64,000 bases of DNA from Litoditis marina (taxonomy: Eukaryota > Nematoda > Chromadorea > Rhabditida > Rhabditidae): positions 4,920,560-4,984,559 of the forward strand of contig OZ038434.1 of the NCBI GenBank assembly GCA_964036275.1, read 5' to 3'. The translations under genes and the position numbers were made by a program. Shown here one piece after another: positions 52,162 to 64,000 of this stretch (its first letter is position 1; every line of letters starts with the position of its first letter). Under the pieces are notes generated by a model. It did not search any database and was not told the DNA's origin. It was given only the letters and a program-made list of their open reading frames with translations.

Positions 52162-55100
52162 TCACCATTGTTTCATCACGCGAAGCACCGGACAACACTT
52201 TTTGGAAAGAGCGCCTAGGGGCGACAAAGCCAGTAAATAAATGGTTAGTAGTAATCAACTGATAGATAACTGACCAGGGAAACAGGTCTTCCACAAGGTC
52301 AGCAGCTCCTCCATGTCATGGACTGTTTCCACGTCGTTCACACCTCTCCACGGAAGTTCGCCGTGGTTTCGACGATGATGCATACGGACCTGAAAAACGA
52401 TAAATAATTAGAAGAGAGAGAGAGAGACAGACAGACAGAATGATGCACAGAGCAGGAAAGCAGATGGTGAAAAATAGAATAATATCATTTTGTTTTTGGC
52501 GTGAAACGGTGAAAGCTGCCCGTTTTTCGATTTTTTCGGGCTATTCCGACAATTTTACTGGCGTATGAGCGGGAGAGACCACCCACCGAGTAAACCGCTC
52601 GTCCGCGATAGTTGCACTCCTTGCACAGTTTCGTCTCCTTCTGCCAGTGCAGACGCACGTGGTCCAGTAGCCGATTCTTGCCGTACCGCGGCTTCCAACT
52701 GATCTCCGAACCACAACCCTACAATTCATTCATTCATTCGAATTCCACGCAGAATGTGTGACGGAATGAATTGAAAAGAACTATAACAATCGACTACTAC
52801 ACCGATGATTTCACGTAGTAACTTTTACAATTATACATTTTGTTAAGAAAATTTCCAGATTACGTGAATTTGTTTTTGCATTCACTTTTTACCTGATTTG
52901 GATTTTTCAATCTTTTATCCGAAAAAAAACCTAGTCTATTTGGGTGAGTACATGAGAGGGGACATACCGGAAAATCGCATTTGAACAGTATTCCTTCATC
53001 CGATTCACTCGATCCAGGAACATTCTGTAGATAAAATCAATAACGAAACCCACTAATGTGAAGAAAACCAAACCTGATACTGACATTATGCTCAAGTCCG
53101 ATTTTCCGACGATACGCATGGTCACTTCTCGGTGTGGCATTAGTTTCTCACATTACTTCTTCAGATAATAGACGATTCGTGACAAAAAATAGTTATAGTA
53201 TGACTTTGGCCAACAACACACCTTGCTCGAGGCCCCGCCCTCGTTTCGCAGCTTCTTCACCACTTTGGGGGTTCGGCCGGAGGAATCGTCCGAGTTCAGC
53301 TCGTCGCTCGACGCACGTCTTCTTTTCATCGAAGTGGAACGACTTCTGAAGAAGTAGCTACAGTATATACAAGTATGATGTTTTGATGATCCCTATATCC
53401 CCTATTAGGCGATACACATTAAACGACTACACCACTGGACCCATGAACGATTGATAATCACAATTTCGTCTACAAGTTGATACAAGTGAGGTGTCCGCAG
53501 TGTGTGCTGTCTACTACCAGCTCAATAAGCAGGAAGTTACAAAAGGAGGGTACCCAGGTTATTTCTAGTTTCCACTCCAGCAAACTGATACCGTTTTTGT
53601 AACGAGTTCAATTTTTGGGTTTTCACTATTCTATTGTAATGATCAAAAAACATGCCGGGTAGGACACAACCATACAACTTGAAAACATGTTTGCTTTTTT
53701 ACAGACACGGGCATGATCTTCGACGCAGGACGCAGCTTTGGTAAAGAATGGCAATTGTAGGGATCTCTGCTTCCAGTTGCCGCCAACGCCAATTTTATAC
53801 TTCTCCAAATTTGAGCAAAAAAAAGATTTTCTGGCGTGCGAGGGCTTGTGGGTGGAAATGAGTCGAGTATTAGGCTTGAAAACTTTTAAATAGGGTTCCG
53901 TGAGTCATGAGTGAATGACCACCGCTAACAAGGAATAACTCGGATTTGTATCACACTATAGAAATATTTTATAAAATAGCGAACCTGCCGCGACACCGCA
54001 TTTTGTTTTCGCCGGAACAATGCGAATCCTCATCCCCGACCCCATTGGGGAAAACTAATGTGCTGCCACCGTCGGGGTCGTCGTTATCCTGCACCAGAGA
54101 CGAAATAGCTGGTCTCTGGAACACAAATGAATATAATCATCGATTGAACCTCCAGGTGCCACTGAAGAACAATTGCCTCTACCCTCTACGTTGACATGAG
54201 CTGGCAGAGATTGGCTTGGCGTTGAGAAAAATAGGAAATATGTAATACTATAAATCGTATTTTCCCTTGATCGTGGATATAAACTAACAATTTATAATTT
54301 CAGCAAAACCATGGAGTTTAATAATGTAATGTATATGTATTGCAAATTAAACTTACATCGACTGGGGTTGAATTCGCATGATTATCCAGGGCGGCAAAAT
54401 GTTGGACAAGAATCAAATTCGCCAGTGGATCTGAACCTGAAAGCAAGACATCATTGGGATGACACACGGAATGTGGATGGGAGTCTAGGCAAATATGTGA
54501 GCTGGAGAGCTTGGCTGAATAGTCTATAAAAAAAATCATATAAAGCAAATTTCTTGATTTAAAAATAGCCATAACTAACTGGCACGTAGTTTTCTTCTCT
54601 TTCTCCACATGACATGTTGCACTTGTACCGTACAACCTATGTATAGGAATCAAATTACTATTATTCGATCTTGTGAATAGGCAAATTTCCTTGCATTGAT
54701 GCGGAAATGGGTTAATTTTTGTCTTGGAGATGCAGATGTGTTTTGTAACTCACCTAATAGAGAAGTTGTTGGTTGCTGATCCCCGTTCTCAAGATGCGCT
54801 TCTGACCAGGATTGTTGAAGAAGTGTTGCATCACCAGAAGATTTGTCGCCTTGAACACAACCTTCAGGCTCGTTCACATCCACGTGCTCTGTTCTGCTCC
54901 TGAATAGAAAGTTGGGAAACATCGGTTCGGTGCGTGAAGAAAATACAATAAACAGATGCGAATTAGTTTGACTGGCTAATTGATTTAGTGTGCCTTCCTA
55001 CTTTTTGCATCGAGCAAAGTATAGTATCGATCGGTGTACTGTACGTGTCATACACAATCGATTATTATACTTTGCCGTATGTATCGCCGGTGACAAAATA

Positions 55101-58100
55101 AAGGTGAGACTGTTAGAAACAACGGCCAGACAGCCATACATACCCCAGTCAAGTTGTCCGAATAGTCAGAAAAATAGAAAAACGGGCTACTTTCACGCTA
55201 TTTTTGATGCGAAATCTTCTACATTTTTTTAGGGAATTCAATATGAACACGAACTGTTTTTTGTCGAATAGTTGGACCTTGGTGTATATGTACATACCTA
55301 TCAGCTCTCGAATTTGAAGGCGCACGTTCCACAGCGAATAGGTCGAACAGTGATGTGATTGGAGCGCTGGAGGCACCAGAACTGTCAGAAGCTTGTTTCT
55401 GAACACAATAAACATTACAAATGCAAAATAGCACCATAAAACATCACCTATGATCCTCTGAAGTACTGCGAGGTACACTTTAGAAACCTGCAGTTTTTTT
55501 CTCTCTCTAATTTCTCGGTGAACCCTCCTTTTTATGAACAAAAATGTGCGTTTTGGGAGGAGAATTATGGGCTTATAGTCTTCTTCGTGGAAAAATCTAC
55601 TACCGCACCTATAAACCTCAATTGTTCATGAAACTGCAAGTGGAAGTGTTGATCTTTCTTTGGTGATTGTAACTTCAATATAATGAACAACTTACGGATG
55701 GTTGCGGGGCAGCCAAGTCCACACTTGGTCGTACTTGGATAACGTTCGGCATCAAACCTGAAAAGGTCACAAATATCAGAAAAAGTTCACTTTTCTCCAC
55801 TGGATGCATCTTGCATCTTCTCATGCCATGAAAACTTCTCACGTTCACGTATATCATGATGTTACAAAACTCTGTCAAACTCTTGTCTAAAAGTTTGGAT
55901 ACAATTAACTCTTCAGCCACACACCAGGAAGGCAGTAAGATCGGAATATTGTTCCGAAAAGCATTAGCTGTCATTAGAGATACATAAAAAACAAGATTTT
56001 ACTCAAAAGACAGATATCCGACAGTTTTCATGCTATTTCGGACAAAGTTACCAAAGTATATCACCCACCAATTTTTTTGCCGTTGACCACACACATCTCC
56101 GATGCGGATTCTTGAAGAACCGAAACTGTCGACGGGACCGCGCAGCTATAAATAATTAACTGTTGAATGATCAAAAACAATCAATCAACTTTTGGTTCCT
56201 CCTAGTTTAGGAAATTAGTCAGTAACCAAGGAAGTAACAAAATACACCCCCCCCCCCCCCCCCCCAACATATAAGACTTGATTGACAGCACTGTTCGGTT
56301 TTGAACCATTCCAATCAGACAAAACACGATCTACTCTCGTATGCTGTATATGAAAATGAAATGAACACCCTGTTCGAAAAACAGCAATTAAGCGAGCCTA
56401 CATCTAAATAGTTAATACGAAATTACAGAATGTATGTACCAGGAATGGTAAGATCCGCATTCGTTCAGGTTGAGCGACCTGTGACGTCTGCGACCAGTTG
56501 CCCCATTATTTGGAACGGGTGGTGGCAGAGGAAGCGAGCGAGACAACATCATATTAGACCAGCGCTGAAACATAAAGCAGATTAATTTTGGCCATCAAAG
56601 AAGGACGATTATATGGACCATGACCAACCTCAACGCTTCGGTCCTTTAAACTGCAATACATTTTTCAATTGAAGTTTGAAAGACCGATGCGTCGGGATTT
56701 GTCCACATAATCGTCCTACTTTAAGCTGACAGGACATTATTATTTGAATGCATGGTTTTCCCCCTTTGCCGCTTTCTGTGACAAACATTTGCTTTGTGCA
56801 AGTGAATTGACTTACGTATTACGTAATAATCATGTGTCATGTTTTCAAAACATAAAGCGACAAAATTTGGCTCAGGTATGCACAGTGCACTGAAATCTCA
56901 AAAAAAAAAAGTTCAAGTTGGTAGTTCGGCATTCAAAGTTGTCCTCATACTAGCAACTTTTTACTGCTGCAACCTAGTAGAAACATTCTAACCAAATATT
57001 TAGGTATTTCAAACTAGTTAAACTATTATTGAATACCTTAGATGTTTTCTTCAATGGTGACACATCTGGCACGAGAGTGGCATCCATACCAATGTTGACA
57101 GAGGCGTTTCTGGCTGGTCTTTCACCACTCTGATCCAGGTCCAGGTTTTCACTAAAATGAACAAAAAAAATCACTTCAAGCAGTCAGGCAACGAGCTCAT
57201 TTCCACAAATGATGACGATTTTCGAAAAGCAGTTCGTGATTTTATGTATTTTACTCTGAAAACGCGTTCCACTTTTGAAAATAGTCGGATAATTCGAATA
57301 GAAGACCGTTACAACGAAAACAAAATCATTTTACGCCACTTTATTCATACTATGGAATTGCAAAAAGTATCCAAATTATTTTCAAGAGTGTCACCAGGTC
57401 TGTTCGTGAACTTGTTCGTCTACTTGAGCATGGCTGCCAAAACGTGCACTAACCCCACACTGCAGTCGAAAAACTCCTCCTCATTCTCATTAGAGACAGC
57501 GGATAGATAGGAGAGCGCAGATGGTGATTGGATCGAAGGACCAACTTCAGGGTGCTCATGCTCAACATCGACGACAACCGAGGAAGGAGCCGCACTGAAA
57601 AAGAATATTTGCGATTAGGTCAAACAGTCCAATCCAGCAACTATATAACCAAAATTTAGAGTTTCCCTTTGCAATGTCTCGGTACATTGTACATTACTCA
57701 AGTAGAGTTGATAATTGAACAGATCACCCAATTATTACCAAGACTGTTCTTTTCTGACAGTCACCAAAAAGACAGCGATGATCACTTGACAATGATTGAC
57801 ACAACTGTTGCTTCTAAATGAAAATCGTTTTCCTGGGTTCCCAGAAATACGGTATGCGTCATGGAAGCGACCGAAAAAAAGATTCTTCTACCGAATTTTG
57901 GAAATTATGGCAATTACTGGAAAAAATCCAGAGGCTTGTCGAAAATCAATGATTTAAAAGACAAACCACATGCAAACGTTACCTCGTGGCTAGGTTGTTC
58001 AATCCTGGACTATCTTCCATGCTTCTGATGGTGCCATTTTGTGCCGATTCGGGTACAGTCTCCTCCCTTTCCCCCAAGCAGTTATCATCCTTCAACGTGA

Positions 58101-61100
58101 GCTGGAAATTAAAATCATTCCAAAACCAAAAAGTAGAGTAACATAAAAATATTCGTTCACACACCAGTTAGATGTGACTGTTCCACAGGAAGCCGTTTTT
58201 TGATTGACATTTGTAAAGATGCATGAGTATGCCTTGAAAAATAGACCAATTATTGCGACATTGGCGTAAATTAGCCCGTTTTCCTAATTATGTAGCCGTT
58301 ATCTTTCTAGAAAATGCTTTCTCTTTTCTCTGCCAGTCTCAGCACCCTTGGGCTAGCCTTTTAACGCCACCAGCTTCAAACAACACCCAGTGATATGAAA
58401 GAAAAATAGGCATGTATTGCCTACATACATATTTCAATGCAAAGAATAATTGAACTCATTTCCGACCCCGTTATTATGCCTCAACTATGAACACTATATT
58501 ACTAACCAAGGGGGTGACGTTCCCAAGAGTTTCTTCTATTGCTGAGCCACAGCTTCGACTGGAAGGCATCGTCGGGTTGTTTGGACTCTTAGCAGAAGGA
58601 ATCCCTGCTGAAAAAAAGCATCGAGTCGAGGATTGCAGTGAAACCTACAGACACAATCTAAACCGAAAACTTTCATATATTTTCGTCACTATGTTCATTA
58701 AATGTACCATTTATGGCCTTATGGGATGGGTGCCTTGTGGTACCCATAAGGCCATAAATGATATCGACATGAAGATGACCAAAAGGAAGAGAAGTGACCA
58801 AACCACACAGAAGATAATTTAAATGTACACACATCAACATGTATCGAGTATCAACACGTTATACAGCAAGCGCCGACGTAATCATAAAATCGAATAAAAA
58901 TAACAAATTTCTCCGTTTCGCAAAAACATTTTTCTGGCTAACTATCCAAGTTGCCAGAGTATGATGTGTATAGACAACGAACCATTGCGCTGATCAGGTA
59001 CCGTAATGGCCCTGGGTAAGTGAAGTGTGGGTGAGAGATAGTCTATGCCGGAATGGACTAGAAGAGTGTCATCTGCCTCCTCTTCCTTTTCAACGACCGG
59101 CGACGGACTGCTACATCCAGTGGACGAAGGAGTATGGCTACTCACTGAACACAATGTCATCAAAATAATAATACTTTACGGCAACTATTTCAGCCGTGTA
59201 TTACTTTATTTATGACATTAAAATCACACATTTCACAATATCAACCGTAGAACTAATTTCCGTAGAGGGGTGGAGACAAATGGAATCAAAAAGATAACAA
59301 TAACAATTCCATTGCTACCTTGACTGCAGCTACTAAAATAACGCTATACTACAGTCTACATCCTCTTGGCTCGAATTGCCTTTTTCTGGTTTATTATCCA
59401 AGTTTGCCAGCGTATTCCCCTACCATCAGACTTCAGACCAGCCAGAATTCCAGAAAATTATCTACTACTGGGCGAATTTTTTTTAAATTAGGATGTTTTT
59501 ATGCATAGTAGCATGATTACAGAATTTAGAACTTTTCAGTGAAGTAGAGTATGAACGCAGTACGCAGCTTAATATCCCAAATAATACAACTAAACCGTAA
59601 ATTCGGTCCAACCCACCATTCACATCCAGCGAACTGTCCACAGCTGTATTCTGCAGAGGGAGGAGAGGCGGGTACAAGTCTTTCCAGTCTCCAGAGTCCA
59701 CAGTCGAGAAACGACGGAGTGAGATACATCTATTTTCACCAAGTGCTGAAATTTATGAAATATGTCATAAAAGAAGCAAGCTCGCGTCAGTAGAGTAATA
59801 TTTGTCATATAAATCTGTACACTTTATTTGAAACCTCAAAACCGCGAAGTACTCATATCAGGCTATGTATATTCGGATTACATGAAGAGAATTATCAAAA
59901 TATGAACACGTGACGTTACAGGAAACAAATACCTAGCTGTAGCTGAAGACTGATCAGCCGTTTTACTCTGGGAAAGACTATTTAACTTCCAAATAGAATA
60001 ATATGTCGTCAAACAAACCTGCAGACTTGTTCGGATGAATGGTGCTGATGGAACAATTCATGAAACTACGATCACTAATAGCCATAGGTGAGGTATCTAA
60101 CACGTCGCCATCTTCTAAAAATATAATTACAGGGTATTTTGATTAGTATATGGTATATCTGTATATCACTATTTTCAAGTGACAACTTAAACCCAGCGGG
60201 GTCAGATACAAACACAGAACAAAATAACAAGTACCTGTACCGTTCATCAAGTCACCACTTTAATTTATCAATTCTATTCTATGCTAATTTGAGCTGGGGA
60301 TGAGTGCGACGTGAGACGAGTTATCCGTCAACGTAGTTTTTGGTAAGTTCAAGATTGAGTAAATAGGCTGATAAAACCAAAAGCAAAGAAGTATCATACC
60401 TCGAAAGTTGTTGCCAGTTTGCAAATCAATAGATCTAGCGCGAGCGACGTCCTGCAACAAAAACCAATTCGACACCTCATATTCGAATTTGAACAGATGA
60501 AAACCAAAAAGTAGGTGTGCGTAGCTTGTGAGTTCGAAATAGATCTCGTTAACCAGCTGACCTCAACTAAACTAGACCTTCTCTATTGTGAAGGTTTTCA
60601 AATCATGATGATTGTGTAATGGTTCCTTCCACCTTTCCAGTGCTTATATTTTTCCTAAGCGCCCAGTGGATTTCCGAAATACACAACATTGATAGTGTTA
60701 TTGATATACCTGATCTAGATCATCGGACACTTCTTGCTTGACTTCTGGCTCAGAGACGGACGAGTGCGAGCTATACGAAGAGCTATATGAATAGGTACGC
60801 ACTCTCTGGAATGAAACCCATAGTCCAAACTCCAAACTAACTTACTAACGGATATAACTCGGCTAACCTCAAACTTGTCTGAACAGACGTAAGATGCCAA
60901 AGACAGCGAAAAAATATCACTATTGATTGGTTACAACTTATGAAAATAACACATAACCTGTGGCCGTATCCAGTAATATCAGAAAACTCGAAATTGCATT
61001 GGTACGAGAATGAAAACTCCCCGCGGGGTTGACTATTGAATGTTACAAGTTGACTCATATCCGTTTGAAATTTTACCTGAACCGAATCGTGAATGAAGGG

Positions 61101-61738
61101 AGAGGTCCCCCTGTTGGTCATTAACTTCGTTCGCGAAGTCACAATTGGCACCTCCACCAAAACACAATCAGGAATACCGACACCCAGCTGAAATAAGATA
61201 TTGACCTAGGACCGTCCAAGAGACGTATTTCTCATGGGAAACTAGAAGTGTTACACCCACCTTTCTGAATTTGTAATGGTTTTGAGGGGAGTAATGTACA
61301 ATTATCCCCGTCCTGATAGAAAATAGGTTTAAAAGAGGGAGAAGGACCCGTAGTACCATTCATACACCACCAAAGGTCTCTTATTACTTCAGAAAACTCG
61401 TGATACTTTTCGTGTCGGGACTCCTCCAAAATAAATTATTTTTAGACTAGCAAACTTTTCGTGTAAGTTAGTTAGTACCCATCTCAGGAGAGGCCTTAGC
61501 GGTGGTATGCGTAGTACAAGTGGAGACCGATTGTACATTTCCCAGCTTTTGAGGAAATGAAGTTTAATCCCCAGCGGGCAACTTAAATTCCTTGCCGTTC
61601 CATTTTTTCACTTACCAATAATTGCTGAATGTCAATCCCTTTTCGTCGCAATTCGTTCAGGTTCACACCATATATGTTCACTTGCACAAACGCATCTTCA
61701 CAATACCAGCTGGGCTTGGGACAAACTTCACCGGGCAT
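52162..61738 (-). CDS. Large nuclear-type protein with two C-terminal C2H2 zinc fingers, family not recognised
   Basis: Exons: 61738-61616, 61187-61077, 60878-60846, 60805-60710, 60451-60399, 60114-60019, 59745-59617, 59144-58983, 58607-58507, 58101-57983, 57594-57450, 57151-57037, 56564-56440, 56145-56069, 55757-55696, 55398-55298, 54899-54754, 54436-54357, 54115-53985, 53345-53222, 53024-52968, 52718-52587 and 52389-52275. All junctions keep phase except 57450/57151, which is unsettled. About 810 residues. The N-terminal ~90 residues (MPGEVCPKPSWYCEDAFVQV onward) look folded. Then a long Ser/Asp/Glu-rich, probably disordered part carries SEPEVKQEVSDD (SUMO-like site) and the basic segment SMKRRRASSDE (nuclear signal). 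Near residues 725-781: C-x4-C-x17-H-x3-H (CDFPGC...HVRLHW) and C-x2-C-x12-H-x4-H (CKECNYRGRAV...HHRRNH). The last exon is uncertain; 52214-52162 fits. A likely transcription regulator. Confidence 0.75.
56247..56265. repeat. Poly-C run (19 C)
   Basis: Lies in the intron between the exons 56564-56440 and 56145-56069 of the zinc-finger gene. On the transcribed RNA it is poly-G and could form a G-quadruplex-like structure. Confidence 0.95.
56597..56725. mobile_element. Palindromic 125 bp MITE, copy 3
   Basis: AAGGACGATTATATGGACCA at the left is matched by GTCCACATAATCGTCCTAC at the right, with GCTTCGGTC against GACCGATGCG inside. It lies in a zinc-finger-gene intron and ends 33 bp upstream, in transcript sense, of the exon starting at 56564. 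Confidence 0.85.
58709..58759. repeat. Perfect 17-bp inverted repeat (hairpin)
   Basis: ATTTATGGCCTTATGGG (58709-58725) and CCCATAAGGCCATAAAT (58743-58759) are exact reverse complements around a 17-base loop. It lies about 100 bp upstream, in transcript sense, of the zinc-finger-gene exon 58607-58507. Confidence 0.9.
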
Positions 61739-61760
61739 CCTTATAGTTCGTTGGATAAAA
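61739..61760 (-). other. Start of the first coding exon (5' UTR part) of the zinc-finger gene
   Basis: TTTATTGCAG immediately right of 61760 is a good 3' splice site, so the ATG exon is preceded by at least one upstream non-coding exon. The frame stays open from the acceptor, so a start further upstream cannot be ruled out. Confidence 0.5.
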
Positions 61761-64000
61761 CTGCAATAAACAAAAGAATAAGTTGAATTTGAAGTCAAAC
61801 AAGCAATTTGGGAACTATTTTAGTATGCGGTCGATAGGCCGCTACCCTGATTTTGGAGCAATCTATAGTATGCATTCTGACAAGTCAGAAAACTTTTCAG
61901 AAAATAAAAAGTTGAAAGGCCGCGCGGCGGCCGTGTCCGACGACGAACGAACACCCAAATTAGCATTATTCGAATTTGTCGAAAATCAGAATCCTTAGCG
62001 GTCATAAAACGTGGGCACTAAAACCCAATCGATAGTTTACACCACTTAACACCTAATGAATAAATTAGCACAAATTACGGGAAAAAATTTAAGTTTAGGC
62101 CTAAACACCTCTCAGATATTCCAGTCCGAGATCAGTAAATTACGGTCAGTCGGTAAACAGAGTGCAAAGAAGATGTATGTTGTGCAAAATGATCACAACC
62201 GAAATAAGATGAATGAGAAACAAAGGGAAATTTCGAACTTTCTTTCGACTACCAAAACTTTCGAACAATCAAATGTTTTTGATACATAATTCGACACAAA
62301 TTAGTAAGCAATCGTATTGTAGCTAAAGTCTTGCCGTTCAGCTCTTTTTGTAGTTTCTTTATGAATGGTATTTTTGTCATTAACTGAATAAACATAAAAA
62401 CTATGGTTGTACGTTCTGTAATAGTCTTGCTCTAAAATAAAACTGAACAAACACGGGAGAATATTTATTCCAAAAACGAACCAGGGTGGTGGAGAGGTGG
62501 TCAATGAGGCGATTTCAGCCTAGTTGGCAACAGTTGGCTGCTCAGGCCGCGGCTCGTTCCAGGTACAAGAACGGGACGTCCCATGTCCCGGTAGTGTCCC
62601 GGGACGGTCCCAACCATTGCGGTAGCAATCGAGCATTATTGCATAAAATATTAACGTATGTCGTACTATTGCGCTATATTTGACAACGATGGTTTGATCA
62701 TTCCCTATGTGCTCCGTAAATGCTCTCAGAGTGAGAGTGATTGTTTTATAAGTGAGACTCTCGTTCATCTCCGAATTCCGAGAACTATATCATTAGTTGA
62801 AAATTTATAAAAACGAATTTCACATGAATGAAATAAAATTTATTAGCGAGCACAATTACTTATGTCATTTCGGGAATCGCGGGTGTGTTTATTTTCTCAG
62901 TAGATGCTCTCGAGCAATTAACTTATTTTGTAGTTTGATGCCAACCAGTTGTTTCGAGGTGGTGACCCAGCCGCAGGGCTGCATCGCCTGCCAATCGTTG
63001 TTTGTTTATATTGTTCAATTTATTATGAGTGCGGAAAAAACGTTAACGATGTTCAATTTATGTACATCTATGGAAATGAACTCTTCTGGACTATATTGCA
63101 GATGTAAATCTTTCTGTTTATCACTGTCTCTTTATCTTTCTGTGTTTAATGCTCCTCTCTACCTCTCTCTGTATGTTTCTCTTTTGTTAACCTTTCATTC
63201 CGCTAAACTAATGATTCTAATTACAAATTAAGTTTAATCAATAGATTTGTGAAAATATGTTTCTTGGAATATTGCCCCCCCCCCCCTTTCAGGTCATTAA
63301 TTGTTCTGTGTTGGGGTTCGTGTACCCGATATATGTTTTGATCGCATGCGAGAATAGAAATTTCTTGAGAATATAAGTTTCTTGAGCAGCGTGATCGGTA
63401 CATCGTTCTCCATACACCTTACGTATTCAATCGTGAATGAAAATCAATCCAGTTCAATTCGATACATTTCATCGTTTTGTTGCCGGTGGACAAACCATAG
63501 TTCGCACTGCCGCCAGCTGCTAAAGTCCGCTTTTCGGCTAAAAATAGTTAATTATGAGACGTGCACCGAACTCAAACAACAAACATTTGTTTACTTACTA
63601 TAAGAGAATAAGAGAGAGAAATATATGAAAACGTCGCCATCGGAAGTGGTTTTGAAAATGTAAAATTGTTCTTCTCCGAAAATTCCTACTAATTCGCACA
63701 TTCATTTTTGTAGCAGCCACTAAAAGAGATGTCAGAGAGAAACAGACAGTCTGTGACTGTCTGCGACCTCATTGACCTTCATGCTCTATCGCCGTTGTAG
63801 TTTGCGGATCACAAAAGATTGGCGCAAATGTTTCTGAGAGTACCTTCTATTTGATATTATGGCGAGAGAGAGTTGTGCCCCGATGCGAATATGAACCGCT
63901 CGCATCTCAAGTAAACCGGGACCGAAGAAAAGAGATAAAGCCATCGTAAAATTGGGTAATCTTGAACAAATTGAACTTGTACTGCGAATAATTTACATCG
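61761..64000. other. Upstream flank of the zinc-finger gene; no supported gene
   Basis: The promoter and 5' UTR of the minus-strand zinc-finger gene should lie here. A plus-strand 77-codon frame at 62056-62289 has balanced amino-acid composition (lysine-rich, MNKLAQITGKNLSLGLNTSQ start) but no family match or splice support. There is a GGGACGTCCC/GTCCCGGGAC palindromic cluster at 62571-62612, a C run at 63275-63287, and two TTGTAGTTTG motifs (62930, 63798). Confidence 0.35.

Noticed and set aside
57323..57392. Possible exon reading PGDTLENNLDTFCNSI in the zinc-finger gene
   Set aside because: Acceptor and donor are present but the phases do not connect the exons on either side.
57157..57510. 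117-codon plus-strand frame
   Set aside because: Antisense to an acidic exon of the zinc-finger gene; no family resemblance.
59949..59983. Extra exon (SKTADQSSATA frame) in the zinc-finger gene
   Set aside because: It has splice-like borders, but its phase fits neither neighbour, whereas exon 60114-60019 joins exon 59745-59617 directly in frame.

Overview
This window is metazoan (invertebrate-like) nuclear DNA. Every gene is split by GT-AG introns of roughly 70 bp to 3 kb. The proteins that can be rebuilt are animal families, and the rest is AT-rich sequence full of polypurine/polypyrimidine tracts and small non-autonomous DNA transposons. There is no bacterial, phage or viral gene organisation. 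The phylum cannot be fixed from the sequence alone. Exon models were built by hand from reading frame, splice-site phase and family knowledge, so edges may be off by a base or two.

Layout. 1-1816 (-): 5' part of an SLC19 (reduced folate/thiamine carrier) gene running off the left edge. 2487-8042 (+): complete ten-exon PSMD14/Rpn11, the 26S proteasome deubiquitinase, divergent from SLC19. 8327-11887 (+): complete eight-exon LDAH-type lipid-droplet hydrolase starting only 284 bp after PSMD14 ends. 13074-13369 (-) and 16448-18276 (-): two small single-pass membrane proteins of unknown family. 18277-35176: a gene-poor block with many (GA)n/(CT)n tracts, one tRNA-derived relic and foldback repeats. 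35177-35991 (+): candidate two-exon gene for a short secreted Cys/Gly peptide. 39072-45414 (-): an extracellular leucine-rich-repeat protein whose plan matches trophoblast glycoprotein (TPBG/5T4), ending in a GPI-type hydrophobic tail. 46965-50100: second purine-tract block with two minisatellites. About 52162-61738 (-): a gene of at least 23 exons for an ~810-residue, mostly disordered nuclear protein with two C-terminal C2H2 fingers, family not recognised. 61761-64000: no supported gene.

The genes do not form a pathway. The mobile DNA is the most distinctive part: a ~130 bp inverted-repeat family (six copies), a ~125 bp palindromic family (three copies), two hAT-like MITEs with perfect 8-bp target duplications (one with an internal minisatellite and apparently nested in another repeat), and a foldback element with a perfect 9-bp duplication. 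Several lie 9-36 bp upstream of 3' splice sites. A short motif, TTGTAGTTTGATC, recurs across the window far more often than chance.
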